Shown in pieces: positions 16,288-24,058 of a DNA stretch of 42,840 nt (its first letter is position 1; the number at the start of each line of letters is the position of its first letter). The notes below the pieces were generated by a model. The model did no database searches and was not told the DNA's origin. It was given only the letters and a program-made list of their open reading frames with translations. Origin of the DNA: Candidatus Heimdallarchaeota archaeon (GTDB taxonomy: Archaea > Asgardarchaeota > Heimdallarchaeia > Heimdallarchaeales > Kariarchaeaceae). Location of the stretch: NCBI GenBank assembly GCA_015522385.1, contig WAMJ01000211.1, forward strand, positions 1-42,840, written 5' to 3'. Position numbers and translations under genes: made by a program.

Positions 16288-16874
16288 TTGGTTCCCTCCA
16301 GCAATAGCTCGGGATATCCCTCGGATAGGTGAGGGATCAAACTTTTGGTAATCACAGGGATAAGTGAGAATAGGTAGGTGTTACTGACCACGTGGATGAC
16401 CGTGAATGGTATCCCGAACACGAAAGAGGAAAAGAGCAAGGGAAGGAAATTCTCTGAATTGCCCAAGGTTATCGGGAGCGCCAAGAGCACTACTAAATCC
16501 CATACCAGAGCAGAGAAACCTCCTAAGATCGCGAATTCCCATGTCTTTTCTATGTTGAGTGATCGTGAGGCTCTTCCAAGAAACAGAACCACGAACCACC
16601 CGAGGATCTTGAACGGGAATATATAACCGCTGAAGCCAAAGACCATTGTTGCAACAACCTCCCAAGAGAGAGTGATGGCGAGTAGCAACTTTACTGAGAA
16701 CCTGAATCTGAAGATGAAGCCTGCGAAAAAGATCGACAAGGTGATAATCTCTACCGATGGAATTCCTATGAGTAGAGCGGTTACAGCGACTGTTACCGCA
16801 GAGAACTGAATGATGAACGATACCTCCCGGGTCTGCTTGAAGTTCACTGATTCAAAATCCTTGGTCTCGTACAT
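16284..16874 (-). CDS. ECF transporter S component (substrate-binding membrane subunit)
   Basis: The 196-residue protein has six predicted membrane helices and the size of an ECF S component, the subunit that selects the vitamin. A short charged N terminus is followed by helices at roughly 22-40, 42-60, 62-82, 86-100, 112-135 and 148-172. It is encoded with a DUF4430 protein and faces the genes of the ATPase and T component, which makes the assignment firm. Cobalamin or a related corrinoid is suggested by DUF4430 but not shown by any residue here. The ATG at 16874 lies about 25 bp from a shared TATA element, so the mRNA is probably leaderless. Confidence 0.75.
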   Translation of the reverse strand: MYETKDFESVNFKQTREVSFIIQFSAVTVAVTALLIGIPSVEIITLSIFFAGFIFRFRFSVKLLLAITLSWEVVATMVFGFSGYIFPFKILGWFVVLFLGRASRSLNIEKTWEFAILGGFSALVWDLVVLLALPITLGNSENFLPLLFSSFVFGIPFTVIHVVSNTYLFSLIPVITKSLIPHLSEGYPELLLEGTK

Positions 16875-16896
16875 CGCAAATCAATGTATCGTGGAG

Positions 16897-16906
16897 TATT
16901 TATAAT
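16897..16906. promoter_or_regulatory. Shared bidirectional TATA element of the ECF transporter genes
   Basis: TATTTATAAT reads as a TATA box in both directions (ATTATAAATA on the minus strand). It lies about 25 bp from the S-component ATG (16874) leftward and 20-29 bp from the reading frame of the ATPase at 16926 rightward. One TATA-binding site could therefore serve both halves of the transporter. Confidence 0.5.
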
Positions 16907-16925
16907 TCTATAGGTGAGTTAACCT

Positions 16926-18197
16926 ATAACGGACACAGTTCTTAAGATTGAAGGTTTGAAACTTCGATTCTCTCAATCTGATGATGAAATTCTAAAAGGT
17001 ATCGACCTCAAGGTTAGAGCAGGAGAGGTTATCCTGATACAGGGTAATAATGGATCTGGAAAGACGACATTGTTCAAGGCTGTACTTCAGCTTCACAGGC
17101 CGGGGACGTTCTCCATTAAGGAAGGACGGGTGCTAAAGAGTAAGCTTTCAGTTGGGTATCTCAGTCAGAGACCACAGACCCAAGTGCTCACATTCAGTGT
17201 TCGTGAAGAGCTTGTCACCCCACTGTCATTCAGGAGGGTCAGTAGGTCAGTTAGGCGGAATAAAATAGAAGAACTGTCTAAGACATATGGTATAGTTGAT
17301 CTTCTCGATCAGGATCCTCATCGACTTTCAAGCGGTCAGCAGCAGTTCATCATCTCACTGGTCAATCTCTCAATGGACGCAGATCTGATACTGCTGGACG
17401 AACCCTTTGCTCTGTTAGACTCCGAGAATCGAGGTCTACTGATTGATGGACTGAGGTTTATCAAGCAGAGGGGAATTGCTCTCATAATAGTGAGCCACAA
17501 TATCATGGGTCTGGACGAGTTGGTAGACAGATCCTACAAACTATCGGATGGGTTGTTACGGAGTTTCACACCCGTGTATCCAAAACCTATGGACCCAGTT
17601 AGGGTAGAGTTCCGAGGTGTACCAATGAGCCTCAATTTCCTTGAACTCGGATATGACAACCCTTTGCTCCTCTTCGAGGATCTAGTCCTTCCAGACAGGG
17701 GTTTGGTCATGGTCAACGGGCGTAACGGTTCGGGGAAGACGCTTTTACTACTCACTCTTGGAGGAATTCTTAAACCAAAGAGAGGTAGAATTCCTGATTG
17801 GATGAGGGAGGACTCCTATCTTGTTCTCCAAGACTCACATCTGATGTTCTGGAGACCGACCATACGTGAGGAATGGTATGCAGTTTCTGATAAAGCTCCA
17901 CCCAGCAGTATTGAGCCCATTCTCGATCGAGTGCCACTCTCACTCTCTCCTGGAGAACTCAAACTCTTTGCACTCACCTTAGCTTTCAATTCCGGTAGAT
18001 CTGTAATTCTTCTTGACGAACCTAACTACGGGCTCGATGAGAAGAACAGAACTCAACTGGTGGGGATGATTAAAGATAATATAGCAGATCGGCTAATCAT
18101 TCTAACCACGAACGATGAGCTTCTACGAAATGATTTGTTGCGTAATTCCTCACTTCTGCTCAACCTTGAAGATTATAGGAGGGGTGATCATGCATAA
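16926..18197 (+). CDS. ECF transporter ATPase, two fused ABC domains (EcfA-EcfA')
   Basis: This protein energises vitamin uptake with EcfT and an S component. The first ABC domain has Walker A GNNGSGKTT, Q-loop LSQRP, signature LSSGQQQF, Walker B LILLDEP and switch VSHN. The second has GRNGSGKT, VLQDS, LSPGELKLFAL, VILLDEP, but ILTTND where the switch His should be, so the two sites are unequal. The N terminus is a puzzle: homologous sequence (VLKIEGLKLRF) begins before the first canonical start, TTG 16956. The frame is open to 16923, and an ATA at 16926 stands where the TATA box predicts a leaderless start. Either ATA (or ATT 16947) is used, or ATG was misread. It overlaps ecfT by 8 bp. Confidence 0.88.
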   Translation: MTDTVLKIEGLKLRFSQSDDEILKGIDLKVRAGEVILIQGNNGSGKTTLFKAVLQLHRPGTFSIKEGRVLKSKLSVGYLSQRPQTQVLTFSVREELVTPLSFRRVSRSVRRNKIEELSKTYGIVDLLDQDPHRLSSGQQQFIISLVNLSMDADLILLDEPFALLDSENRGLLIDGLRFIKQRGIALIIVSHNIMGLDELVDRSYKLSDGLLRSFTPVYPKPMDPVRVEFRGVPMSLNFLELGYDNPLLLFEDLVLPDRGLVMVNGRNGSGKTLLLLTLGGILKPKRGRIPDWMREDSYLVLQDSHLMFWRPTIREEWYAVSDKAPPSSIEPILDRVPLSLSPGELKLFALTLAFNSGRSVILLDEPNYGLDEKNRTQLVGMIKDNIADRLIILTTNDELLRNDLLRNSSLLLNLEDYRRGDHA

Positions 18198-18921
18198 CAT
18201 CCTCGTTGTGGGTGAGCTTGAGCGGGGATTGGCCACCGAACTCAATGCAGTCACCAAGCTCTTCATCGGTTTAAGCTTTTCTATCCTTGTAGTCCTCCAA
18301 AGTGGTTTGCTCCCCGTCCTCATCGTTCTTGTGGGGATATTTTTCGTCAATTTCATCATATACGGTATCCGCAGGACTTCAGGAATGATTTACAGTATCA
18401 GACACCTCCTAGTCGTCGTACCGCTCTCCGTCTTCATCTTTCTCTTCTCATTCAATCTGTCCACAAGAATTAATCTTGCACTTTCCACCACTATCAGGTT
18501 GGTCAGCATCACCCTTGCCTTCTCCCCACTCAGTAGATCCACCACACCAGACGACCTTCTCTCAGGGCTCCTATCCATTCGTTTACCACCGCTTCTCTCT
18601 TGGATCATAGTATCAACGTACAGACAAAGTATCTTCGTCCTTGAAGAACTGCAGGTCACATCTAAGCTCTACCTCAGGAACGCTCCTTCTGGAAAAATTG
18701 CGAGTATTCGGTATTACTCAGACGCTGTGGTCAAACTTCTGGTAATTGCTTACGGGAGAGCTATTGTTAGAAGCAAGGAGTACGCAGACACACTCATGGT
18801 GAGGGGATGGACGGGCGCTCACCGATACCTACCACTCGAAGCTTCTAGTTTCTCGCTAGTCGACATCCTGTTCATATCCTTAGTGTCTGTGTTTTCCGTC
18901 TTTATGTTCGTCCTCTATTGA
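18190..18921 (+). CDS. ECF transporter transmembrane subunit EcfT
   Basis: The 243-residue protein is the T component that couples the ATPases to the S component. It has about five membrane helices and, in the cytosolic coupling region, the EcfT Ala-Arg-Gly-type motifs: YGRAIVRSKEYADTLMVRGW includes the second, ADTLMVRG, and the first lies about 30 residues earlier around APSGK. The true start is ATG 18190, preceded by the strong ribosome-binding site AGGAGGGGTGATC, which lies inside the end of the ATPase gene. The frame extends upstream to 18115 but that part duplicates ATPase coding sequence. Termination-reinitiation coupling with the ATPase is likely. Confidence 0.85.
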   Translation: MHNILVVGELERGLATELNAVTKLFIGLSFSILVVLQSGLLPVLIVLVGIFFVNFIIYGIRRTSGMIYSIRHLLVVVPLSVFIFLFSFNLSTRINLALSTTIRLVSITLAFSPLSRSTTPDDLLSGLLSIRLPPLLSWIIVSTYRQSIFVLEELQVTSKLYLRNAPSGKIASIRYYSDAVVKLLVIAYGRAIVRSKEYADTLMVRGWTGAHRYLPLEASSFSLVDILFISLVSVFSVFMFVLY

Positions 18922-18926
18922 ACAAG

Positions 18927-18936
18927 ATTATTAATA
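18927..18936 (+). promoter_or_regulatory. TATA box of the TPR-like gene
   Basis: ATTATTAATA is centred 25 bp before GTG 18956, which marks a leaderless transcript and decides the GTG as the start. Confidence 0.45.
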
Positions 18937-18955
18937 CCGACAATGAGGTAAATAC

Positions 18956-20182
18956 GTGCTTGGTCTAGAGGAGTATGAGATCACCTTCAGAAATTACGAT
19001 GGTAATGAGCCCAACTATACTGAATTCAGTGACTATTACGCTGATCTTCACGATCACTACCTGAAAAAAGGAGTGGATGACGTAAACTCCAAGGTCATCT
19101 CGTACTTCTTTGAGGGAATGAAGGAGCTAGTGGATGGTGATATTCTGTTCTGGGACAGGAACTACATCGATGCGCAGATGAAGTACGCCGAGAGCAAGAA
19201 GTTCATACAGAGGTTCGAGAGAAGCCGAGGTATCGAGGCACGTCTGGACATTCTGGCAGATCGGATACTGCAAAGGATCGAGGGAATGATCAGTCTTTCC
19301 CAGGCCATGCAGTTCAAGGATCCTAAGACTCGACAGAACCTTCTCTCGTCAGCTCTCGAACATTTCAATGCAGAGACCAAGATTGCAACCGAGATGGGAG
19401 AGACAATCTCTGCGATAGTTGGTTATGCCCGAGCGCTAAAGGTAGAGTCTGTGTACTGGCAGGATCAGAGCGAGCTCAAACGTGAGACGGACTCCTTCGA
19501 AGCGAAGAAGCTGATGATGAAAGCTCGGCTCAAGATCAAACAGGCTGCCTTCATTGATATGAAGAATCAACGTGAGGCTGAGATGGTGGAGAACATGCTC
19601 GACGATCTCACGAAAGAACGGATACTCGTAAAGGCAGAGATCCTTGGAAACAAGGCGATTATCGCCTCTGAAGAGGGAGACTATGACAATGCGATCACCT
19701 TCTACAAGCAGGCGATCCTCTTCTACACCCGCGCCTCACAGATCGCTGCTGACTCAGCATCACGACGGTTCCTGCTCTCGATGCGAACAGTTCTGGAAGC
19801 CTCTATTCTTGAAGCTGAGGGTAACAAAGCATTCAAGGTTCTCGACAACCTTGAGGATGCAGCCAAGTACTTCACCGAGGGTTCATTGGAGATTGATAAA
19901 GCCATTGCTCTTATTGGCGCATACGGGAATAAAACGCTTCAAAAGACATTTACCTCACAGAAGTATTACTATGAAGGTATGGCCAAGCAGGCAACAGGTG
20001 TTCAGCTCTACGACAATGAGCAATATCAGGAAGCTGTTGATCTGTTTGAGGACGCACGAGCCTCCTTCCTCATGGCAATTGAAGAGGCTAATGATTGTGA
20101 GAACGTCACGATCATTGATCTGGGCAATAGAGCACTCAAGGACATTGAGAACTACATCAACATGTGCCAGACACTGTTGTAA
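18956..20182 (+). CDS. TPR-like helical-repeat protein
   Basis: The 408-residue soluble protein is entirely helical. Several segments have TPR-like spacing of small and bulky residues, such as NKAIIASEEGDYDNAITFYK near residues 226-247 and a C-terminal LYDNEQYQEAVDLFEDARAS near 350-370; the rest looks like degenerate helical hairpins. TPR domains bind peptides or partner proteins, so it is probably a scaffold. It starts with GTG, placed by the TATA box 25 bp upstream. It is the first of four same-strand genes (amphi-Trp-like, small GTPase, YbaK-like) that each have short gaps. No enzyme motif is seen. Confidence 0.7.
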   Translation: MLGLEEYEITFRNYDGNEPNYTEFSDYYADLHDHYLKKGVDDVNSKVISYFFEGMKELVDGDILFWDRNYIDAQMKYAESKKFIQRFERSRGIEARLDILADRILQRIEGMISLSQAMQFKDPKTRQNLLSSALEHFNAETKIATEMGETISAIVGYARALKVESVYWQDQSELKRETDSFEAKKLMMKARLKIKQAAFIDMKNQREAEMVENMLDDLTKERILVKAEILGNKAIIASEEGDYDNAITFYKQAILFYTRASQIAADSASRRFLLSMRTVLEASILEAEGNKAFKVLDNLEDAAKYFTEGSLEIDKAIALIGAYGNKTLQKTFTSQKYYYEGMAKQATGVQLYDNEQYQEAVDLFEDARASFLMAIEEANDCENVTIIDLGNRALKDIENYINMCQTLL

Positions 20183-20212
20183 TTTCCACACAGCCATTGA
20201 ATTGAGAAAACT

Positions 20213-20222
20213 GTAATATAGT
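20213..20222 (+). promoter_or_regulatory. TATA box of the amphi-Trp-like gene
   Basis: GTAATATAGT lies 24-33 bp before ATG 20246 and would give a nearly leaderless transcript, so this gene can be expressed independently of the TPR-like gene. Confidence 0.4.
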
Positions 20223-20245
20223 ACTATGCTCTAGGGAATTTAACA

Positions 20246-21379
20246 ATGGACTTCAGTGCGAACATTGACTTCACAGCAGACGAGCTAGTTGCCTTTCTAG
20301 AGGAGCTGACATTAAATCTCAGGCAATCTCGGAACCTTGAACTCCCTCTCGGATTCACCCATGTCACTATGAATGTTGGTGATGCAAAAATTAAGGCTAA
20401 TTTCGAGGTGACAGAAGAAGATGGGAAGAACATGTTAAATATGAGATTCAACTGGGAGGAGGTCAGGTCCATTCAAGCTGAAGAGATCGTCGAGGTCTCG
20501 GCCAAATCTGCTGAAGTCATCTCCGCCACAGATCAAGAACAGTTCATCGAGGAGCCTGTACAGACAACCCAACCTGCTGCAGAAGCTCCGGCGTCTGTCG
20601 AAGTAGCTCCCATCGCTGTCCTTAAAACGAGGATGCGACTGAACACTACTACCTTCAGTTCGGATGTTGGTTCATACCTAGATGCTTACGCGGAAGCTCC
20701 GTCAAGTCACTGGGAACTACTCATAGATCGAGATGCTCAACCAGCCAATCTCAAGTGGGCTCAAGATACGCAGATACTTGACGGTATTCCACAAATCCCG
20801 GTACGATCTCAGAAAACCGCCAGTTTTGCTAAGACGGAAAAGAAGGGTGAGAAGAAGTCCAAGGCGTACATTACTGAGATTGCCGAGATAAAAGCACCCG
20901 AGACCAGTGTACCTGCTCCTTCCATTGGTAAATCTACGAAAAGCCCACCTCCTCCATCCTCTGCAGCTCCTAAATCGTCTGTCCCACAAACATCTGCTGC
21001 TCCCGCTCCACCCGCAAGGAGTAGACCCCCGCTATCGAAAGAGGTACCCCGTGAGAGAATAGACACCCAGACCACGGAATGGCATGAGCCGAGTCGAGAT
21101 GATATATCCACAGGTGACGACTGGGTCAAACCCAGTGAGATCCTGAAGAAGAAGCAGAAGGAGCCAATATCTCATGTCGATCCTCAAAAACCTGTCATCC
21201 CTCCACCAAAGAATCCAGATATCATCGAGGAAGGACCTGGCTTCAAACCATCGGACATAGCTAAGCTTGCGGGTACCGCAGACAACTCCATCCCCTCACC
21301 TGTCACCGAGGACAGGGGAAGACCTGATGTACCCAGTGGTAAGAAGAAGAAGAAAAAATCTGGTTGGGCAGACTGGTAG
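20246..21379 (+). CDS. Amphi-Trp-like domain protein with long disordered tail
   Basis: The first 75 residues resemble the amphi-Trp domain, a small alpha-beta module: a helix with ADELVAFLEELTLNLRQSR, then strands of alternating hydrophobic residues ending in RFNWEEV. A second short folded patch around residues 130-180 includes SSHWELLIDRDAQPANLKWA. From about 200 to the end the chain is low-complexity, rich in Pro, Ser, Lys and Glu, and closes with a Lys run and GWADW. The tail resembles an interaction platform. It lies between the TPR-like and GTPase genes on one strand. The domain call is moderate and no activity is known to me. Confidence 0.6.
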   Translation: MDFSANIDFTADELVAFLEELTLNLRQSRNLELPLGFTHVTMNVGDAKIKANFEVTEEDGKNMLNMRFNWEEVRSIQAEEIVEVSAKSAEVISATDQEQFIEEPVQTTQPAAEAPASVEVAPIAVLKTRMRLNTTTFSSDVGSYLDAYAEAPSSHWELLIDRDAQPANLKWAQDTQILDGIPQIPVRSQKTASFAKTEKKGEKKSKAYITEIAEIKAPETSVPAPSIGKSTKSPPPPSSAAPKSSVPQTSAAPAPPARSRPPLSKEVPRERIDTQTTEWHEPSRDDISTGDDWVKPSEILKKKQKEPISHVDPQKPVIPPPKNPDIIEEGPGFKPSDIAKLAGTADNSIPSPVTEDRGRPDVPSGKKKKKKSGWADW

Positions 21380-21404
21380 TGCACTCAACCTGTTCAGTAA
21401 CGAA

Positions 21405-21414
21405 GATATAAAAT
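21405..21414 (+). promoter_or_regulatory. TATA box of the small GTPase gene
   Basis: GATATAAAAT lies 23-32 bp before ATG 21437, a textbook leaderless-promoter position. The YbaK-like gene 11 bp after the GTPase has no separate promoter and probably shares this one. Confidence 0.5.
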
Positions 21415-21436
21415 CCTGAAAAATCTCCGCTTAGAT

Positions 21437-21994
21437 ATGGAGGATGTGGACTTCACATTCAAGGTATGTATGGTTGGATCTTCAGGAGTGGGTAAGACAA
21501 GTATCCGTAGATCCTTCATGGGTCTCAGCTTCCTCCATGACCACAAGACGACAATAGGAGGGGACTTCTCGGTCAAGCGACTGACACTTCCCGATGGAAC
21601 TTTTGTCTTCTCGATATGGGAGGTGGATCCCAGCAACAATTTCAAGAAGTTCAGAAGGCAGTACCTCAGGAACTCCTACGCGGGAATAATCGTATTCGAC
21701 GTCACGAGATACCAACAGAATCTAGAAACGATGATCGAGTTGATCCACGAGATTGACATGCACACGACAAATGCCTATGGTAAGATCCCTCTCTTTCTAA
21801 TTGGCAATAAGATAGACCTGATCAAGGACACAAAACCCATTCATGAATTTCTTAAGGAAAGGCTCTTGGTCCTCGATGAAATGAAGGAACGGACTGTCCA
21901 TGTGATCTACACCTCTTGCGTGACTGGTGAGAACATTAACGAGCTGTTCTATTTGATGAAGGTAGCAATAATGGATTTTATAGGAGAAGTGTAG
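21437..21994 (+). CDS. Rab/Ras-like small GTPase with degenerate G3 motif
   Basis: The 185-residue protein aligns along its length with eukaryote-like small GTPases. G1 is GSSGVGKTS (14-22), switch I has TTIGGDF with Thr39, G4 is NKID (124-127), and G5 is TSC (159-161). The G3 region, normally WDTAGQE, reads WEVDPSN (61-67): the conserved Gly and catalytic Gln are lost. GTP binding is likely, but hydrolysis and the usual switch are doubtful. There is no C-terminal cysteine for prenylation. It is probably part of an Asgard-type signalling or trafficking unit with the TPR-like and amphi-Trp-like proteins just upstream. Confidence 0.88.
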   Translation: MEDVDFTFKVCMVGSSGVGKTSIRRSFMGLSFLHDHKTTIGGDFSVKRLTLPDGTFVFSIWEVDPSNNFKKFRRQYLRNSYAGIIVFDVTRYQQNLETMIELIHEIDMHTTNAYGKIPLFLIGNKIDLIKDTKPIHEFLKERLLVLDEMKERTVHVIYTSCVTGENINELFYLMKVAIMDFIGEV

Positions 21995-22004
21995 AAGATC
22001 AGTT

Positions 22005-22463
22005 ATGGAATCCCTTTTCACTGATGGCAAAATTGAGGTTATGGAGACCGAGAAGTCGCTAGAAAATGTTCACGACATTAGCAAGTATTTCGGGATCGAG
22101 CGCTTTAATGTCATCAAGGTGATGGTCCTTAGGAACAAGTACTCTGGCAATACTATTGCCTGCGTGTTCACTGGTGGGAGTCGAGTCGATAAGAGGACGT
22201 TGGTGGCGTTGGATGAAGGAGGGACCAAAGCTTGGAAATACATACCCAACAGTGAACTCGAAGAAGTCTGTGGTTATCCTGCTGGTGGTATCTGTCCTGT
22301 GGGGTTGTCGGAAACAGTAAGCGCTATTTACATTGATCCAAGGGTTATTCGTAAAGAGTTCGTGATCTTTCCTCTCGGAACTTCCCGGAGATTCGGTAGG
22401 GGTAGGCCTGAGGTTATACTGGAAGACGATCGTATAGAAATCAGGCCAATTTCTATGGGATAA
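22005..22463 (+). CDS. YbaK/ProX-type aminoacyl-tRNA deacylase
   Basis: The 152-residue protein has the YbaK fold: KVMVLRNKYSGNTIACVFTG with the early Lys, a central GGSRVDKRTL, and the diagnostic CGYPAGGICPVGL corresponding to the GGxSPxG loop. Such proteins clear mischarged tRNAs such as Cys- or Ala-tRNA(Pro). Here the Ser of the loop is Cys. It starts 10 bp after the GTPase stop, on the same transcript. Which amino acid is edited is not deducible. Confidence 0.8.
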   Translation: MESLFTDGKIEVMETEKSLENVHDISKYFGIERFNVIKVMVLRNKYSGNTIACVFTGGSRVDKRTLVALDEGGTKAWKYIPNSELEEVCGYPAGGICPVGLSETVSAIYIDPRVIRKEFVIFPLGTSRRFGRGRPEVILEDDRIEIRPISMG

Positions 22464-22466
22464 TAT

Positions 22467-22676
22467 CTATTGAATAACCTTGTAGCCTATCTGCTCAATA
22501 GCTTTCACGACTTGCTCTTTGTGATCCTCAACAGGATCAGTCACCTCGAGGGTCCCTGTTCCAGCCTCATGATCAATGTGGATGTCGCTGGTGAAGTCAA
22601 ATTTCGATAATCTCTTGGTTATTGCGTTGGAGCATGAATTGCATGTCATACCCTCAATCTTGAGTTCTAGTTTCAT
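22467..22676 (-). CDS. Small heavy-metal-binding protein (HMA domain, CopZ-like)
   Basis: The 69-residue protein is a single HMA domain. The metal-binding loop GMTCNSC is at residues 9-15, and the ferredoxin-like beta-alpha-beta pattern ends with AIEQIGYKVIQ. Such proteins carry Cu(I) or similar soft metals to P-type ATPases or regulators; no such ATPase is in the window. The ATG at 22676 has TTTTTTGATATAAAGG-type AT-rich sequence close upstream on its coding strand. It is convergent with the YbaK-like gene, 3 bp apart. Confidence 0.88.
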   Translation of the reverse strand: MKLELKIEGMTCNSCSNAITKRLSKFDFTSDIHIDHEAGTGTLEVTDPVEDHKEQVVKAIEQIGYKVIQ

Positions 22677-22722
22677 AGTTCACCATATATCATTTTTTGA
22701 TATAAAGGTTTGGTTTAGGATT

Positions 22723-22938
22723 TTATAGAAACTCCTGCTCTATCATGACTATCTTGAAGCTGGGGATGAATCTTCTCCTGTCCTTGCCGAGTTTACTCTT
22801 GTCCTTGAAGGTTACACCCACATTGTCAAGAACGTAGATGTCACAATCTGAGAGCTTCTCGATCTTGTCTCCCTTTTGATAGTAGATGGTGTAATCGCCT
22901 CTGTGGTTTCCTTTTAGATTTGTCAGATGTTCTGCCAT
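22723..22938 (-). CDS. Small protein of unknown function (71 aa)
   Basis: The product is charged, with alternating beta-like segments (DYTIYYQKGDKIEKL, CDIYVLDNVGVTF) and no membrane helix; no family is recognised. I place the start at ATG 22938. A TATA element, ATTTATAAA on the coding strand at about 22960-22968, lies 22-30 bp upstream and overlaps the stop codon of the M28 gene. The frame runs on to 23010 but that part overlaps the M28 gene. Confidence 0.6.
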   Translation of the reverse strand: MAEHLTNLKGNHRGDYTIYYQKGDKIEKLSDCDIYVLDNVGVTFKDKSKLGKDRRRFIPSFKIVMIEQEFL

Positions 22939-22960
22939 TATTCCGAGAGGTATTATCGAT

Positions 22961-24019
22961 TTATAAATTAACCAAACTCTGTCTCGAACGAATGACAACC
23001 CCCATGACAAAGATTGCGAAGAATGCAGAGAGGGAGAACGTTGTACTCTCGGAAGTTGAGGAAGCAGGTGGGAATGAGGTGATTACAATCTCTTCTGAGG
23101 AGGTGACTTTTTCCAGCCCAAGGGAGCTAATCAAGTAGTTTGTGACTACATCAGTGACAATTGCAATGGAATCTATACTTATTGACTCCATGGTGTCCTT
23201 GGTCGTGTGCCATTCCTTGTATCCTCTGAAATCTATGATGTCGATCGCATCAATCGAGTAGTCAAGGAAGGGGCGGTGATCATCAATGAGGGAGACACCG
23301 TACTCAGGGATGAAAGTATTATTGTATCCGAGTGACTGTGCATATTCCCATACATCCTCCTTCAACCAGTCGGTACTGTAACCTTCGTACTCGAGGATTA
23401 AGTCGGGATTACCTATCATGTCAAGGAGGATAAAGTATTCTAGCCTGTTAAGTTTCTCCTGCTCAAGGTTCTCCACGAAATATGTTGATCCCACTATCCA
23501 ATCCCAGCCATCAATACCGAACCCCTTCCCGTCATATCCTTGGTCCTCGGCATCAATTAGGAGGAATCCAATGTCGGAGCTATCGTATGCTGAGAGGAGA
23601 GATGTCATCTCGAGAACTGCAGCTACACCTGAAGCTCCATCATTAGCTCCCATGACGGGAACATCTGGATCCTCTTGAGTTGCTCTAGCTCGGGTATCGT
23701 AGTGTGCACCAATAAGGTATTTAGGAAAGTCTGTACCGTTTCGGGTGATCAGGATATTGGCCATATTTATCCCCTTGTAGGTGAAGGGTAAGATGTATGC
23801 ATTCCACACACTATTCTGTTCATAAAGTGAGATTATCCACTCTTGGAAATTCCTGGCGCCATCACTGCCGGGAATTCGGGGTCCTAAATCGAGTTGGTAG
23901 CGCACAGCGTCTTCGATTCTCTCCTTACTTACTTCTGAATCAGATCGAAGAGTGTCAAGTAACGAAGAATTTACTGGTACTGTGAATATCAGTAGTAAAA
24001 GTAAGAAAGTCTTTCTCAC
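22961..24019 (-). CDS. Membrane-anchored M28 / glutaminyl-cyclase-like metalloprotein
   Basis: The 352-residue protein has a signal peptide (residues 1-18) and a C-terminal hydrophobic helix near 328-345 followed by Arg, after a Ser/Thr-rich stalk, so the domain is displayed outside the cell. The zinc ligands of the M28/glutaminyl-peptide cyclotransferase family are visible: GAHYDTRA (about 103), GANDGASGVAA (about 125), DAEDQGYDG (about 157), and EWHTTKDT (about 269). The stretch DDHRPFLDY and IDIIDF are closer to glutaminyl cyclases than to ordinary aminopeptidases. It either caps N-terminal Gln as pyroglutamate or trims peptides. It starts with GTG 24019; the overlapping ATG reads into TGA. 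An AT-rich promoter lies 20-30 bp upstream. Confidence 0.82.
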   Translation of the reverse strand: MRKTFLLLLLIFTVPVNSSLLDTLRSDSEVSKERIEDAVRYQLDLGPRIPGSDGARNFQEWIISLYEQNSVWNAYILPFTYKGINMANILITRNGTDFPKYLIGAHYDTRARATQEDPDVPVMGANDGASGVAAVLEMTSLLSAYDSSDIGFLLIDAEDQGYDGKGFGIDGWDWIVGSTYFVENLEQEKLNRLEYFILLDMIGNPDLILEYEGYSTDWLKEDVWEYAQSLGYNNTFIPEYGVSLIDDHRPFLDYSIDAIDIIDFRGYKEWHTTKDTMESISIDSIAIVTDVVTNYLISSLGLEKVTSSEEIVITSFPPASSTSESTTFSLSAFFAIFVMGVVIRSRQSLVNL

Positions 24020-24058
24020 ATATCTGGTATGGTTTTATGATCTAATAATACTTGGTTT

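Noticed and set aside
18115..18189. N-terminal extension of EcfT
   Set aside because: It overlaps the ATPase gene out of frame, and the strong ribosome-binding site directly precedes ATG 18190.
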